Shown piece after piece: positions 28,311 to 38,125 of a stretch of DNA of 64,000 nt. A model generated the notes under the pieces. It was not told the DNA's origin. It ran no database searches and saw only the letters and a list, made by a program, of their open reading frames with translations. The position numbers and the translations under genes are program-made. Source of the DNA: Cyclobacterium roseum. GTDB taxonomy: Bacteria; Bacteroidota; Bacteroidia; Cytophagales; Cyclobacteriaceae. The stretch is from assembly GCF_010119225.1 (NCBI RefSeq), contig NZ_WNKF01000004.1:248001-312000 (forward strand), given 5' to 3'. Position 1 is the stretch's first letter. Every line of letters begins with the position of its first letter.

Positions 28311-29636
28311 CTACTTTATTGATTCCAGCCATTGCAAAGCTTTTTCTTTTTTTGCATCCGGACCTTCGTAATTTTTCACAAAATTGGAAAGTGCCCCCTC
28401 TGTGACTAAGTCACCCAAACTTCCTTGGGAAATCAATTCGGGGTAATCAGGAACATCTTTTAGTGATATCAATTTAGAACTACCATCTTTTTTATCCCGG
28501 TAGCAGAATACTACATCTGGAATAACTTCATCAGGAAGCGCGTCCATTAATGCCGGGTTGTGTGTACTTAATACGATCTGTAGCCTCCTTTTCACAGCGA
28601 TTTTGTTAATTTGGTTAAGCAATTGTTTTGCTCGGCTTGGATGAACACCATTATCAATCTCTTCAATAATGACGATACTTTCCTCCGGAGCGGAAAGTAA
28701 TGCTGCGGCAATTGCCAATACCCTGAGTGTTCCATCTGAGAGGACTCCCGCATCCATCTTTCGGTTTTCATTTCCAAAGGTCTCGGTCAAAACGACCATC
28801 ACTTCTCCTCTTGGACCTTCCAAAAAGTCGATATCTGTAATGTCTTGTTCAGGCAGGCTTTCAATAAATTGTAGGATTTCTTTCTTTAGCCTTCCAGGCT
28901 CATCATCGAATGGATTGTCATCGACGTTCACTAAGTTATATAGGACGGCTGAAATATTAGATCCATTTCCTAGAAGTGCTGACTCTGAGATAAAGCTATA
29001 GTTCCTCATGGATTGTGGTGAGGGATCCAGGAATAATATTCTGGAAAGAAGGGATTCTGTATAACGCGATAGCTCTCCAACATGTTGGATTGATTTTTTG
29101 TAGTTGGGGTTAATTTTTCCCGGGGCGCTCATTTGGGTAAAAATACCCAGTTGGTCTGAACAGGTGACCTGTGGTTTTTTCCCTCCCCTGGCAAAATTGT
29201 TAAAAGCAACAGAAATATCCGTGGCCAGGCCAGATGAAGGTTTTGTGGTTTCGTAAAGGATCTCTTCGGAATTGGTTTTTATCATCGACTCCTTAGATAT
29301 GTGAATTTCCTTTCCCAGCCTATGGTCTAGTGTAATCTGGAGTTCCCAGGAATGACCTAAACCTGAATCCTGCATGAGACAACCTAATTTGAGCTCGCTA
29401 TTCCCCTTAAAAAAAATATCTTTGATTTGCCCACGGATGGCAGCATTGTTTTGATTCACTTCAAACTGTAATGACGATAGTTTCTGTCCCTGAGCCATCC
29501 AAGTTAAAAATCGGATGGCTTCTAAGGCATTGCTTTTTCCAGAAGCGTTGGCACCAACCATTACGGTCAGCGGAGCTAACTTTAACGCTGCTTTTTTGTA
29601 GCTTTTAAAATTTTCAATGGTAAAGGAGTTAATCAT
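28311..29636 (-). CDS. AAA-family (AAA_21/OLD-like) ATPase
   Basis: The ATG at 29636 with GAGG a few bases upstream is preferred over a TTG nine codons earlier, giving 441 residues. Walker A is GANASGKSN near residue 26, a QxxR-like segment follows, the signature SDGTLRVLAIAAALL lies near 310, Walker B is SIVIIEEIDNGVHPS near 330, and the H-loop is STHNPALMDALP near 372. There is no C-terminal TOPRIM domain, unlike classical OLD nucleases. ATPases of this sort pair with a nuclease partner in several anti-phage modules; here the partner is the PIN gene 10 bases downstream. The role in defence is inference from gene pairing. Confidence 0.83.
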   Translation of the reverse strand: MINSFTIENFKSYKKAALKLAPLTVMVGANASGKSNALEAIRFLTWMAQGQKLSSLQFEVNQNNAAIRGQIKDIFFKGNSELKLGCLMQDSGLGHSWELQITLDHRLGKEIHISKESMIKTNSEEILYETTKPSSGLATDISVAFNNFARGGKKPQVTCSDQLGIFTQMSAPGKINPNYKKSIQHVGELSRYTESLLSRILFLDPSPQSMRNYSFISESALLGNGSNISAVLYNLVNVDDNPFDDEPGRLKKEILQFIESLPEQDITDIDFLEGPRGEVMVVLTETFGNENRKMDAGVLSDGTLRVLAIAAALLSAPEESIVIIEEIDNGVHPSRAKQLLNQINKIAVKRRLQIVLSTHNPALMDALPDEVIPDVVFCYRDKKDGSSKLISLKDVPDYPELISQGSLGDLVTEGALSNFVKNYEGPDAKKEKALQWLESIK

Positions 29637-29802
29637 TGCCTCTAAATATAATGATTTTATCAATCATATGCCATTTGAAAGTTTATCAAAGCCTGCGTCG
29701 TTCTCCGTGCAATAAAAAAAAGTCACATCAACACTTCAAAATAGTAGCACATCCTTCCATTAAACCATGCCTTCGGCTCTGCTAAGGCACCCGTTAAGGT
29801 CC

Positions 29803-31023
29803 TTAGTTGTTTGAAATCTTCTCCGGCATACGGAATTTAATAACAAGGGAAGAACCGATGGTCAGTACCCCAATAAGTAATATGGCGTAGTCAATGCCAA
29901 ATAGGTCGGCTGTGATTCCTGAAATTACCGCCCCGAAGGCATAACCCAGGTCCCGCCATAGCCGGAACGTTCCTATGCTTTCAGCCCGCTGTTTGGGACT
30001 GCTCGCCTGGGCAATGGTGGAGAGGAAGGTGGGATATACCAGTGCCGTTCCCAATCCTAAAATGGCAGAAAGGGAAGCCAACACGTAAAAATCACTGCTA
30101 TACGGAATCAGTAAGATGGCCAGGCCCTGCGCCAGCATGCCCCAAAAGAGCATGGCCTTTTTGGAATAGTGGTCGGACATCTTACCGGTAAAAAGTTGCC
30201 CGATTCCCCAAACGGTAGGGTAAATGGCCGTAATGATGCCTATGCTTTCATTGTTGTAATTCAGTGAGACAAGAATGATCGGCAGCAAACCCCAGATCAT
30301 GCCATCGTTCAGGTTGTTGATCAGCCCCGCCTGGGTCACGGAACTTAAGGTTTTGTTTTTGAAGGTGGTTTCTAAAAATACATTTTTCAGCTGTTCGGTA
30401 GTATCGGTAGCACTCTCTTTGTGCACAAATGCCCGGGTGTCCTTCACCCAGAGGGCCGTCAACACAAACCCAATCACGGAAATAAAGATTCCAATGTAAA
30501 AGGGATAGGGCGTAATGCCGTATTTATTGGCCACATAGCCTGTCAGAAAGGCCACTACGCCTACGGCAAAGTAGCCGGCAAATTCGTTTAAGCCCATGGC
30601 CAGGCCCCGGTCCTTTTCACCCACCAGGTCAATTTTCATGACCACCGTGCTGCTCCAGGTGAGTCCCTGACTTACCCCCAACAGTACATTGGCGAAAATC
30701 ACCCAGTTCCAACTACCGGCATAAATCAAAATAAATGGTATGGGCATGGCCAGCAGCCAACCAAACAAGAGCAGATTTTTTCTCCCAAAGCGGTTGGCAA
30801 GTCGTCCTGTATAATAATTGGCAATAGCTTTGGTGATACCAAACGCCGTGATAAAGGAAAGAATGGCTGTTTTTGAAGCAATGCCAAATTCCATCTCCGC
30901 AAATTGGGGAATGATGGTTCTTTCCATGCCGATCATCCCACCCACAAAGGCGTTTACAATGACCAGAATGGTAAACTGTTTCCAGTTTTCTTTTAATCCA
31001 AGTTGTATGCTATCTGTATTCAT
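29803..31023 (-). CDS. MFS transporter
   Basis: About 406 residues from the ATG at 31023; two earlier in-frame starts would precede the first helix with a basic extension. Twelve helices are predicted. The loop 2-3 motif is GRLANRFGRKNLLLFGW, and GVSQGLTWSSTVVMKIDLVG marks the fourth helix region. The second half begins after about residue 205 with TKGKMSDHYSKKAMLFWG-like motifs (GKMSDHYSKK). This is a general MFS_1 carrier, possibly an exporter of small molecules; substrate unknown. It lies downstream of the RND operon but is separated by 191 bases and is probably transcribed from its own promoter. Confidence 0.82.
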   Translation of the reverse strand: MNTDSIQLGLKENWKQFTILVIVNAFVGGMIGMERTIIPQFAEMEFGIASKTAILSFITAFGITKAIANYYTGRLANRFGRKNLLLFGWLLAMPIPFILIYAGSWNWVIFANVLLGVSQGLTWSSTVVMKIDLVGEKDRGLAMGLNEFAGYFAVGVVAFLTGYVANKYGITPYPFYIGIFISVIGFVLTALWVKDTRAFVHKESATDTTEQLKNVFLETTFKNKTLSSVTQAGLINNLNDGMIWGLLPIILVSLNYNNESIGIITAIYPTVWGIGQLFTGKMSDHYSKKAMLFWGMLAQGLAILLIPYSSDFYVLASLSAILGLGTALVYPTFLSTIAQASSPKQRAESIGTFRLWRDLGYAFGAVISGITADLFGIDYAILLIGVLTIGSSLVIKFRMPEKISNN

Positions 31024-31214
31024 CTCGCGCATAATTAGTCTGACAAAGGTCAGGCGACTGGGAGACAATACCTTTTACAAATGTTAAAAAATCGAATACC
31101 GCTAAAGTTAAGTCCGTAGCTGGTAAAGGTAGGGTTAGATCTCCACAGGTTCAGGCGCAGAATTAATCCAATCACAGGGGCTCAGAAAGTGAATATTAGT
31201 TGCCTAGAGAAACT

Positions 31215-34200
31215 TTAGGAATCTGTTAATGGAAGTTTTGCCGTGATAGCTGGTTTCGGTTTTCCCTGGATCCACTGTTTGAGTTGTTCCATTGCTTCAT
31301 ATACTACCGGCACCAAATAAACCGTCAATATCAGGGAAGAAAGTAGCCCTCCGATAATTACCCATGCCAGTCCGTTTTTCCATTCCGAAGCCGTTCCAGC
31401 GGCCAGGGCTATGGGAAGCATGCCAAATACCATGGATAAAGTAGTCATCAGAATAGGCCGCATCCTGCCTTTTCCTGCTTCCATAAGGGCCTCTCTTACC
31501 GGAAGACCTTTTTCTTTCAGCTGATTGGTGAAATCCACTATCAGAATGGCGTTTTTAGTTACCAGTCCCATTAGCATAATCAGCCCTAATAGTGCAAATA
31601 AACTGAGGTGGTTCATGGATAGATTCAGTGCGAGAAAGGAGCCAATAACGGCCACTGGAATGGAAAATAAAACCACAAAAGGATAGATGAAACTGTCATA
31701 CAAGGCCACCATGATCAGGTAGATCAAAAGGAAGGAAATCAATAAAACGGAACCGAGTGCGCCAAAACTGTCGTTTTGCCTTTTGATATCCGAGCCCCAA
31801 ACATAGCTGATATCTTCGGGAAGGGGATTTTCCTTGAAATAGGCCAGCACATCATCGGCTACGGTTCCGGAAGGTCGTCCCAGCGCATCGGCCGTGATCG
31901 TGACTGCAGGCTGCCTGTCCTTTCGCTCTAGCAAGGAGGGGGATTTGTCCTGCACGACCTTTGCCACCTGGGACAGCGTGATGGGCATGCCCATGGGATT
32001 TACCAGAAGCAATCGATTGACATCATCGTAATTTTGCCGGTTAAAATTATCCAATTGAATGCGTATCGGGTATTCCGTCCCGGCCTGGGTGAGGGTAGCA
32101 TCGTCGTTTCCGGTCAGGGCATTGCGGACGTTTAGTCCCAGGTAGGCATTGGTCAATCCCAGACGTTGTAATTTATCCTGATCAGGAATGATCTGAAATT
32201 CAGGGCTTCCTTCTTCTACAGATAATTTGACATGGTCTGCCCCCGGAATGTTTTCAATGGTTGTTTTTAAACTTTTTGCTTCAGTCAGTACCCTGTCCTG
32301 GTCCGGACCGCTGAGGGTTAGTTCTATAGGTGCAGACCGGGGAACAAGACCCAAAGCCGCCATGGAGTAACTGGCCCCGGGAAACTCTTTTTTAAGTGCT
32401 TCCCGTACATTTTTCATGTACGTTTCAATCGGTACCGTATTTCGTTCATTGGAAGCTTTTAGCTGAATTGTCAATTCTGACTTATAGGCTGAACCGACCC
32501 CCAAGCTTCCTATACCCGTGGATGGTCCGCCCACATTGCTGAAAACGGTAGCTACTTCTGGCTGCTGAAGTAGGAAATTTTCTACTTCCAGGGTACGGAT
32601 GTTGTTTTCTTTGATACTGGTGGACTTGTCGTATTCCAGGTACATCCGGAACTTTCCCTGATCACCCGTGGCAATCAGTTCCTTTCCGATGATTCCTTGT
32701 CGCATAATGACGCCTGTAAGGGCAAAAAGCCCAAGAATGATGCCGGCAAAGGCCAGTTTGTGATCCAACACCCATGCCAGTTGCCTGCCGTACCAGGCGA
32801 TAAAGCGATCCAATTGCTGTTCAAACCAGATCAAAAAACGGTTGAATGCGGTACTGGGTTGCAGGTCTTCGGATTTACCTATCCGTGAAGCCATCCAGGG
32901 GGTCAGGGTAAAACCAACCAACAAACTGGTCAGGGTGGAGGTGATGACCACCACGGAAAATTGCTTGAGCATGTCTGCCACAAATACCTGCAGGAAGAGT
33001 ATGGGCAGGAATACTACCACGTCGACCAGGGTGATGGAAAGGGCGGAAAATCCGATTTCCATCCTGCCGTCCATGGCGGCTTTGCGTTTTTCTTTGCCCA
33101 TGTCCAGGTGTCGCTGGATGTTTTCCAATACCACGGTGGCATCGTCCACCAGGATGCCGATGATCAGCGACATGGCCAGCAAGGTCATCAGGTTTAACGT
33201 ATAACCCAAAATCCACATCACGGCAAATGCTGTTACCAGAGAGGTAGGAATGGCGACCAGAACGATCAGGGAATTCCTGAAACTTCGCAAAAACAACAAC
33301 ATCACCAGTGAAACCAATACTACCGCAAGAATCAAGTCAAACACCACCGAGTTAACGGCAGCAATCGTGTTGTCTGTACTGTCATCGGCAATGATAAATC
33401 GAATCCCATCGGCAGCATGCAGTTCTTCGATTTGCGCTAATTTTTCCCGAACGGCCCGGGAAACATCCACTGCGTTGGCATCGCCTTGTTTTTTAAGCAT
33501 CAGGCCAATTCCTTCCTGCCCATTATAGCGGCTTACTGAAGTGATTTCCCGGATACCGTCTTTTACGATGGCCAGGTCCCGCACATAGACCGGACTTCCC
33601 GGTACCGGCATGGCCACCTGAACCTGTTGAATATCTTCCAGGTTGGTGAATTTTCCAGTCAGCCGTACTGCTTGTTGATTCTTTTCCGTCTGAACCAAAC
33701 CGGCGGGAATGTCCAGACCGGAGCGGTTGATGGCTTCTACCACCTGCTGTAGGGATAGCTGGTAGTGCCGCAGTTTTTCCTGATCCACCTTTACCTGGAT
33801 CTCCCGTTGCTCACCGCCCAGTACGGAGATTTCAGCGACTCCTTTGAGCTGTTGGATCTGGGGAAGGTAGTCATCGGTAAGGTTTTGGTAAAAGGCCGCA
33901 CTGCTCAGGCTACTGGTCGCTGTGATGGACAGGATAGGCAGGTCGTTTGGAGAAACCTTGCTCATTTCGGGCGACAACACCTGCTCGGGTAAATCTTTTC
34001 GGATATTGTCGATGTATCGCTGGGCATCCAGCATGGTCTGATCCAAATCCACACCGTATTTCATGTTGGCAATCACTACTGAAGCATTGGGAAGGGACTT
34101 GGTAACCAGGTAATCCACGCCTTCCAGATTGGAAAGTGCATCTTCAATCTTTTGGGAAACAGAACTTTCCACTTCTTCCGGTTCGGCCCCGGGGTAAACC

Positions 34201-34346
34201 GTTTTGATTACCACCACCGGTTGGTTGAAATCAGGCATCAATTCATAGGATAAATTGGTGAAGCCAATGTAGCCCAGAAGGATGAACAGGCTGAAAAGGA
34301 CAATGATCAGCGAAGGCCTGTTGATGGATATGGAGGTAATGTTCAT
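31215..34346 (-). CDS. RND efflux pump inner-membrane subunit (HAE1/AcrB type)
   Basis: About 1043 residues from the ATG at 34346; an earlier in-frame start at 34370 would overlap the adaptor gene by 14 bases. The proton-relay aspartate pair is in GILVDDATVVLENI in the fourth helix. The N-terminal INRPSLIIVLFSLFILLGYIG, the large periplasmic loops with SVSQKIEDALSNLEGV, and the repeated half starting near YDSFIYPFVVLFSIPVAVIG are standard. It exports drugs, dyes, lipids or metabolites with its adaptor (34357) and outer-membrane channel (35413). It is the last gene of the operon TetR-TolC-MFP-RND. Confidence 0.93.
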   Translation of the reverse strand: MNITSISINRPSLIIVLFSLFILLGYIGFTNLSYELMPDFNQPVVVIKTVYPGAEPEEVESSVSQKIEDALSNLEGVDYLVTKSLPNASVVIANMKYGVDLDQTMLDAQRYIDNIRKDLPEQVLSPEMSKVSPNDLPILSITATSSLSSAAFYQNLTDDYLPQIQQLKGVAEISVLGGEQREIQVKVDQEKLRHYQLSLQQVVEAINRSGLDIPAGLVQTEKNQQAVRLTGKFTNLEDIQQVQVAMPVPGSPVYVRDLAIVKDGIREITSVSRYNGQEGIGLMLKKQGDANAVDVSRAVREKLAQIEELHAADGIRFIIADDSTDNTIAAVNSVVFDLILAVVLVSLVMLLFLRSFRNSLIVLVAIPTSLVTAFAVMWILGYTLNLMTLLAMSLIIGILVDDATVVLENIQRHLDMGKEKRKAAMDGRMEIGFSALSITLVDVVVFLPILFLQVFVADMLKQFSVVVITSTLTSLLVGFTLTPWMASRIGKSEDLQPSTAFNRFLIWFEQQLDRFIAWYGRQLAWVLDHKLAFAGIILGLFALTGVIMRQGIIGKELIATGDQGKFRMYLEYDKSTSIKENNIRTLEVENFLLQQPEVATVFSNVGGPSTGIGSLGVGSAYKSELTIQLKASNERNTVPIETYMKNVREALKKEFPGASYSMAALGLVPRSAPIELTLSGPDQDRVLTEAKSLKTTIENIPGADHVKLSVEEGSPEFQIIPDQDKLQRLGLTNAYLGLNVRNALTGNDDATLTQAGTEYPIRIQLDNFNRQNYDDVNRLLLVNPMGMPITLSQVAKVVQDKSPSLLERKDRQPAVTITADALGRPSGTVADDVLAYFKENPLPEDISYVWGSDIKRQNDSFGALGSVLLISFLLIYLIMVALYDSFIYPFVVLFSIPVAVIGSFLALNLSMNHLSLFALLGLIMLMGLVTKNAILIVDFTNQLKEKGLPVREALMEAGKGRMRPILMTTLSMVFGMLPIALAAGTASEWKNGLAWVIIGGLLSSLILTVYLVPVVYEAMEQLKQWIQGKPKPAITAKLPLTDS

Positions 34347-34356
34347 GACTTTTGGT

Positions 34357-35406
34357 TTAGTGGTTGGCAATTACAGAGGCACCGTCAAAGACATTGATCA
34401 GGCCTCCTACGATGAGGGTATCTTTTTCCCCGAGGCCGGATCGGACAAGCACTTTGTCCTGCATTCTTTTTTCGATGTGAATGTCCCGGATGATTGCTTT
34501 TCCGGCTTTGATCACATAGACCTGTGGTGCCAGGTCAGAGCCAAGTATGGCTGAGGAAGGAATCATGATTCCTTCTATTTCGGTATTCCTGTGGAGGTTC
34601 AGTTGACCAAACATGCCTGCTTTAATTTCCTTTTCTAGCATATTCGCAACCACGATTTCCACCGGAAAGCTATTGGCAGCATTGCCCCGACTACCGATCA
34701 TGTGGACTGTACCGGTAAGTTCAGCTGGAAGAGAAGGAATACTGACGAGGTATTTTTTGCCCACTTCGAAAAGTTTCAGGTCCTGTTCCGGCACCTGTAT
34801 CTCCAATTTGATGCGGCCAATGTCTGTAAGCTGCAACAGGGGCTTTCCTGGTGCCGCAAAATCCCCTTCCTCAGTAAGTTGGGCTGTGACGATGCCATCG
34901 AAGGGAGCCCGGATCTGGGTCTTGTTGATTTGTTCCCGGAGGGTACCTGCCTGTACCCGGGCCGTTTCCAAAGACAATTCCGTTTTTTCGAGCTGTATAC
35001 CCTGTATGGCTTCGTTTTCCACCAAAATGCGGTACCGGTTGAGGTCTGCTTCCAGGCCTTTTACCTGTACCTCTGCAGCTTTAAGCTGCCATTGCAATAA
35101 GGCATCATCCAGCATAATCAACACCTGTCCTTTTTTGACCGTTGCCCCTGCGTCTACCAGTATGCGGTTGACTTTGCCCTGCAGTTCGGCACTGAGTCGG
35201 CTTTCTTTATCCGGGGCAAAGGTGCCCGTAAAAGCGTATTCAGGTTGGATCTTTGCCATTTCAACCTGCAGGATATTGACGGGTATGGGTTGCTCCCGGT
35301 CATACTGGTAAACCCGCGCTTCAGCAATTTGCTTGTTGGAAAGTAGTTTGGCCACTACCAGGCCCAGCAGGACTAATGGAATCAGGATATATAGGATTTT
35401 TTTCAT
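34357..35406 (-). CDS. RND periplasmic adaptor (membrane fusion protein)
   Basis: A 349-residue periplasmic adaptor. An N-terminal anchor (KKILYILIPLVLLGLVVAKL) is followed by the lipoyl/barrel-sandwich halves, RILVDAGATVKKGQVLIMLDD (split here into two: DAGATVKKGQ and LIMLDD) and IRAPFDGIVTAQLTEEGDFA, around a coiled-coil hairpin (about 95-160). A beta-barrel domain and a membrane-proximal domain make up the C-terminus. It links the RND pump to the TolC-like channel. The gene lies 6 bases after tolC-like and 10 bases before the RND gene. Confidence 0.93.
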   Translation of the reverse strand: MKKILYILIPLVLLGLVVAKLLSNKQIAEARVYQYDREQPIPVNILQVEMAKIQPEYAFTGTFAPDKESRLSAELQGKVNRILVDAGATVKKGQVLIMLDDALLQWQLKAAEVQVKGLEADLNRYRILVENEAIQGIQLEKTELSLETARVQAGTLREQINKTQIRAPFDGIVTAQLTEEGDFAAPGKPLLQLTDIGRIKLEIQVPEQDLKLFEVGKKYLVSIPSLPAELTGTVHMIGSRGNAANSFPVEIVVANMLEKEIKAGMFGQLNLHRNTEIEGIMIPSSAILGSDLAPQVYVIKAGKAIIRDIHIEKRMQDKVLVRSGLGEKDTLIVGGLINVFDGASVIANH

Positions 35407-35412
35407 GGGGTA

Positions 35413-36735
35413 TCAATTCAAGAGGTTTCCACTGGTTTTTTTGCGTTCGAGATTTGCTTTGAGGTAGTCTACCAAAACATTCAGGTACTGTTGCTGGGCG
35501 TCCCGCAAGGCATTGTCTGCCAGCAGTACCTCGGTCAGACTTACCATACCTTCCTGTTGTTGGATTAGGGTTTTTTGGTATACGGAAACGGCCAGGTCGA
35601 TTTGTTGTTGACTGGTGTGTAGCAGGTTTTCAGCTACCTGGCTTTGCAGCGATGCATTTTGGTATGCCATGTGCGCTTGTTCCGTGATTAGCTCCTGTTG
35701 CAACTGGCTATTTTGCACTTCAATTTTCTTTTGATGGACCTTTTTATTGGTTACAGTCCCGTTGAAGAGCGGGACACTCAATTGGACTCCTACAAAACTT
35801 ACCGGATAGAAATTCAGGAAGGATTCCGGATTTCCGGTGTAGCCAAATCCCGTGCGGCCGTAATTTCCAATAAGGGACAGGGACGGAATCTTGCTGTGTC
35901 TAAGGGTGGAAAGTTCCTGCAGGGCTAGTTGTTGCTTTTTCTCCTGCATCCGTTCATCCAGGGTGCTACGTGTGGAACCCACTTCCTTCTCGGTCTGGCT
36001 AATATCAAGTGCAACGTCTAGTGGGGAATGCAGGGGTAGCCCCATCACAAACTTCAAGGCATTCAGGACTGTTTCATACCGACTTTCGACCTGGGTCACG
36101 CTGCTTTCCAGTTGTTGGTTTTGCAGCAGCACCTTGTCCCAATCTGTACGCTGCGCCAGGGTTTGTTCGTAAAGGAGGCGGGTATTTTTTTCGAGCTTGC
36201 GGCTGTTGACAAGGTTTTCACGGATAAAGGCCAACTGGTTTTTCAAAATCTGGGCATTGTAATACAAGGTGGCTACTTCCAGGTACACCTGTTCCTTGGT
36301 TTTGGCTTCCTGAAGCAGGCTGAGCTCCTGGAAGGTTTGGGAAGCCTTGATGCTGCCCATGACCTGAGGGTCGTATAGAGGCATTTTAAGGCTTAGGTTG
36401 GCACTGATGTTATGCGGTACCCCAAACTGCACCTCCCGAAAGACCCCCTCCGGACCCCCGAATGCCGATTGGGGCATCAGTTGGTAAGGCAATTCGGTAA
36501 AATACCGGTAGTCCCCCTGAAAGAAAAGCTTGGGGAGGAGTTGTGCGTTGGCTTCCTGGTTTTTAAGCCGGGCAATTTTCCCCTGGTTTTGAGCGATCTG
36601 TATGGTTTTGTTGTGCGACAAAGCCGTGTCGATACAGTCTTCCAGTGACCAGACAGGAGCCTGTGCCTGGACCTGAATGCTAAGCAGGAAGAAAAGAATC
36701 CAAGGCAGATAATGTGGGTGAATGTTTACTAACAT
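35413..36735 (-). CDS. TolC-family outer-membrane channel
   Basis: A 440-residue protein with a signal peptide (WILFFLLSIQVQAQ). Two OEP repeats of long amphipathic helices are visible, for example SLEDCIDTALSHNKTIQIAQ at the start and LQEAKTKEQVYLEVATLYYN, with the second copy from about 270 onward, ending VYQKTLIQQQEGMVSLTEVL. This is the outer-membrane trimer subunit of the efflux complex. It begins 16 bases after the TetR stop and precedes the adaptor by 6 bases. Confidence 0.9.
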   Translation of the reverse strand: MLVNIHPHYLPWILFFLLSIQVQAQAPVWSLEDCIDTALSHNKTIQIAQNQGKIARLKNQEANAQLLPKLFFQGDYRYFTELPYQLMPQSAFGGPEGVFREVQFGVPHNISANLSLKMPLYDPQVMGSIKASQTFQELSLLQEAKTKEQVYLEVATLYYNAQILKNQLAFIRENLVNSRKLEKNTRLLYEQTLAQRTDWDKVLLQNQQLESSVTQVESRYETVLNALKFVMGLPLHSPLDVALDISQTEKEVGSTRSTLDERMQEKKQQLALQELSTLRHSKIPSLSLIGNYGRTGFGYTGNPESFLNFYPVSFVGVQLSVPLFNGTVTNKKVHQKKIEVQNSQLQQELITEQAHMAYQNASLQSQVAENLLHTSQQQIDLAVSVYQKTLIQQQEGMVSLTEVLLADNALRDAQQQYLNVLVDYLKANLERKKTSGNLLN

Positions 36736-36751
36736 AATAGGATAAATTTTT

Positions 36752-37333
36752 TTATGGTTTCAATAGGGTTAGCAATGCTTCGAGCATGTATTTTCCCTGC
36801 CGGAGTATATCAAATTTAAAGTTGGCGATTCGCCACTTGTACATTTGCAAGCGAAAGGAGCCCATGATGATATGGATGAGTTCCTCGCTGCCGAGTGCTT
36901 GCGTAAATATCCCCTGTTGTTGGCCCTGGGTTATGATAGGCATGAGGTAGTTCATTTTAACCTGCATGAGCTTCAGAATGGCCTGATTGATGCTTTCGCT
37001 TTCTTCCAATAGGCCATCCGAAAAAACGGCCACCACAAAATGGGGGTTTCGGGAAAAGAAACGGAATTGGCTTTCAAAGAGCGCCCTGAAGTTGGCCACA
37101 GGGTCTTGATCGGCTCGGTAGACGTTTCTCAGGCGCTGATCCATATCGGCATGTAAGAAACGGAGCAGGGCCAGAATGATCTCTTCCTTACTGGCGAAGT
37201 GCCGGTACAATGCGGCTTCCGAGAAACCGATTTCCCTGGCCAGATTTTTGGTCGTTAACCCACTCAATCCGGAACTAGCCAGTATTTTACCCGCCGTTTC
37301 GATGATTTCCAGTTGTCTGTCAGATAATTCCAT
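36752..37333 (-). CDS. TetR/AcrR-family repressor of the efflux operon
   Basis: About 193 residues from the ATG at 37333 (MELSDRQLEIIETAGK); an upstream in-frame start adds eight residues. The helix-turn-helix is GLTTKNLAREIGFSEAALYR followed by HFASKEEIILALL. The C-terminal ligand domain is TetR-like and unassigned. It is the first gene of the efflux operon, so it probably represses its own transcription together with the pump until an exported compound binds. No clear palindromic operator was picked out in the short region upstream of 37333. Confidence 0.88.
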   Translation of the reverse strand: MELSDRQLEIIETAGKILASSGLSGLTTKNLAREIGFSEAALYRHFASKEEIILALLRFLHADMDQRLRNVYRADQDPVANFRALFESQFRFFSRNPHFVVAVFSDGLLEESESINQAILKLMQVKMNYLMPIITQGQQQGIFTQALGSEELIHIIMGSFRLQMYKWRIANFKFDILRQGKYMLEALLTLLKP

Positions 37334-37483
37334 ATGTAAGTGAATAATCACTAACAAAGATACAAACGTTTTTCATAAATCCGAATCATTGGTTTGATTT
37401 TTTTCAGTCTTACCGGTGGCAGACAGCTTTGCTGTCGCCTGGCAGGCATAGCCCCATCCCAAACGATTGGTTTGGTCGGCAGA

Positions 37484-38047
37484 TCAACCCAGACCGGAGC
37501 GGATGCGGCTGAGGGACACCTGGGTGATTCCCAGGTAAGAGGCGATGTACTTCAGGGGAATTTTTTGAACAAAATCGGTGGTTTCCAGCAGTTCCAGGTA
37601 CCGTTCCTTTGCGGATTTAAATTGCAAGCTTTCCAGCCGCTTGACGGTATTCACGTATTCCCGCTCGAAAATGAGGCGAAAGAGCCTTTCCAGATCGTGG
37701 TGTTGGTCGTAAAGGTGAAAGAGCTTTTCCGAATCAATGGCCACCATCCTGGTTTCATCAATGGCCTGGATGCCTTTTGAGGTAGGATTTCCGGTAAAAA
37801 GGCTCTCAGCCCTCACAATGAGGTCATTTTCAAAGGCAAAGTGTTCGGTAATGTCGGTGCCGTCTTTGTAGTAGAAAATACGAGCACCTCCTGTTTTTAC
37901 TATATATACTGTCCGGCAGCGGCTTCCAATTTCCTGAATGATTTCTTTTTTGGAATAGGTCTTTTCCCTGATTATTTCCTGCAATGCCTGTTTTGCATCG
38001 GCAGAGACTTTGTAAATGGTATCGAAAAAATCAATGAGATTCCGCAT
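37484..38047 (-). CDS. Crp/Fnr-family transcriptional regulator
   Basis: A 187-residue regulator with an N-terminal cyclic-nucleotide-binding jelly roll (about 20-115) and a C-terminal helix-turn-helix, IPLKYIASYLGITQVSLSRI. The typical PRSRE cAMP-binding cassette is not visible, and there are no Fnr iron-sulfur cysteines, so the signal is unknown; many Bacteroidota members lack a known ligand. It is upstream of the efflux operon by about 130 bases in the same direction, which may be incidental. Confidence 0.85.
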   Translation of the reverse strand: MRNLIDFFDTIYKVSADAKQALQEIIREKTYSKKEIIQEIGSRCRTVYIVKTGGARIFYYKDGTDITEHFAFENDLIVRAESLFTGNPTSKGIQAIDETRMVAIDSEKLFHLYDQHHDLERLFRLIFEREYVNTVKRLESLQFKSAKERYLELLETTDFVQKIPLKYIASYLGITQVSLSRIRSGLG

Positions 38048-38125
38048 ACCAGAACAATTTACCGTGTAAAATAAAATCTAGCCCCGGTAATCACTTCAAA
38101 TCGAAGTTGTTGGGGATTAATGTTT

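Noticed and set aside
27849-29636. Classical OLD nuclease with TOPRIM domain
   Set aside because: The ATPase has no C-terminal TOPRIM motif; the nuclease partner is the separate PIN gene.
37418-37439. Hairpin GGCAGACAGC..GCTGTCGCC as a terminator for the Crp/Fnr gene
   Set aside because: No T-tract follows on the minus strand; the sequence after it is A-rich instead.
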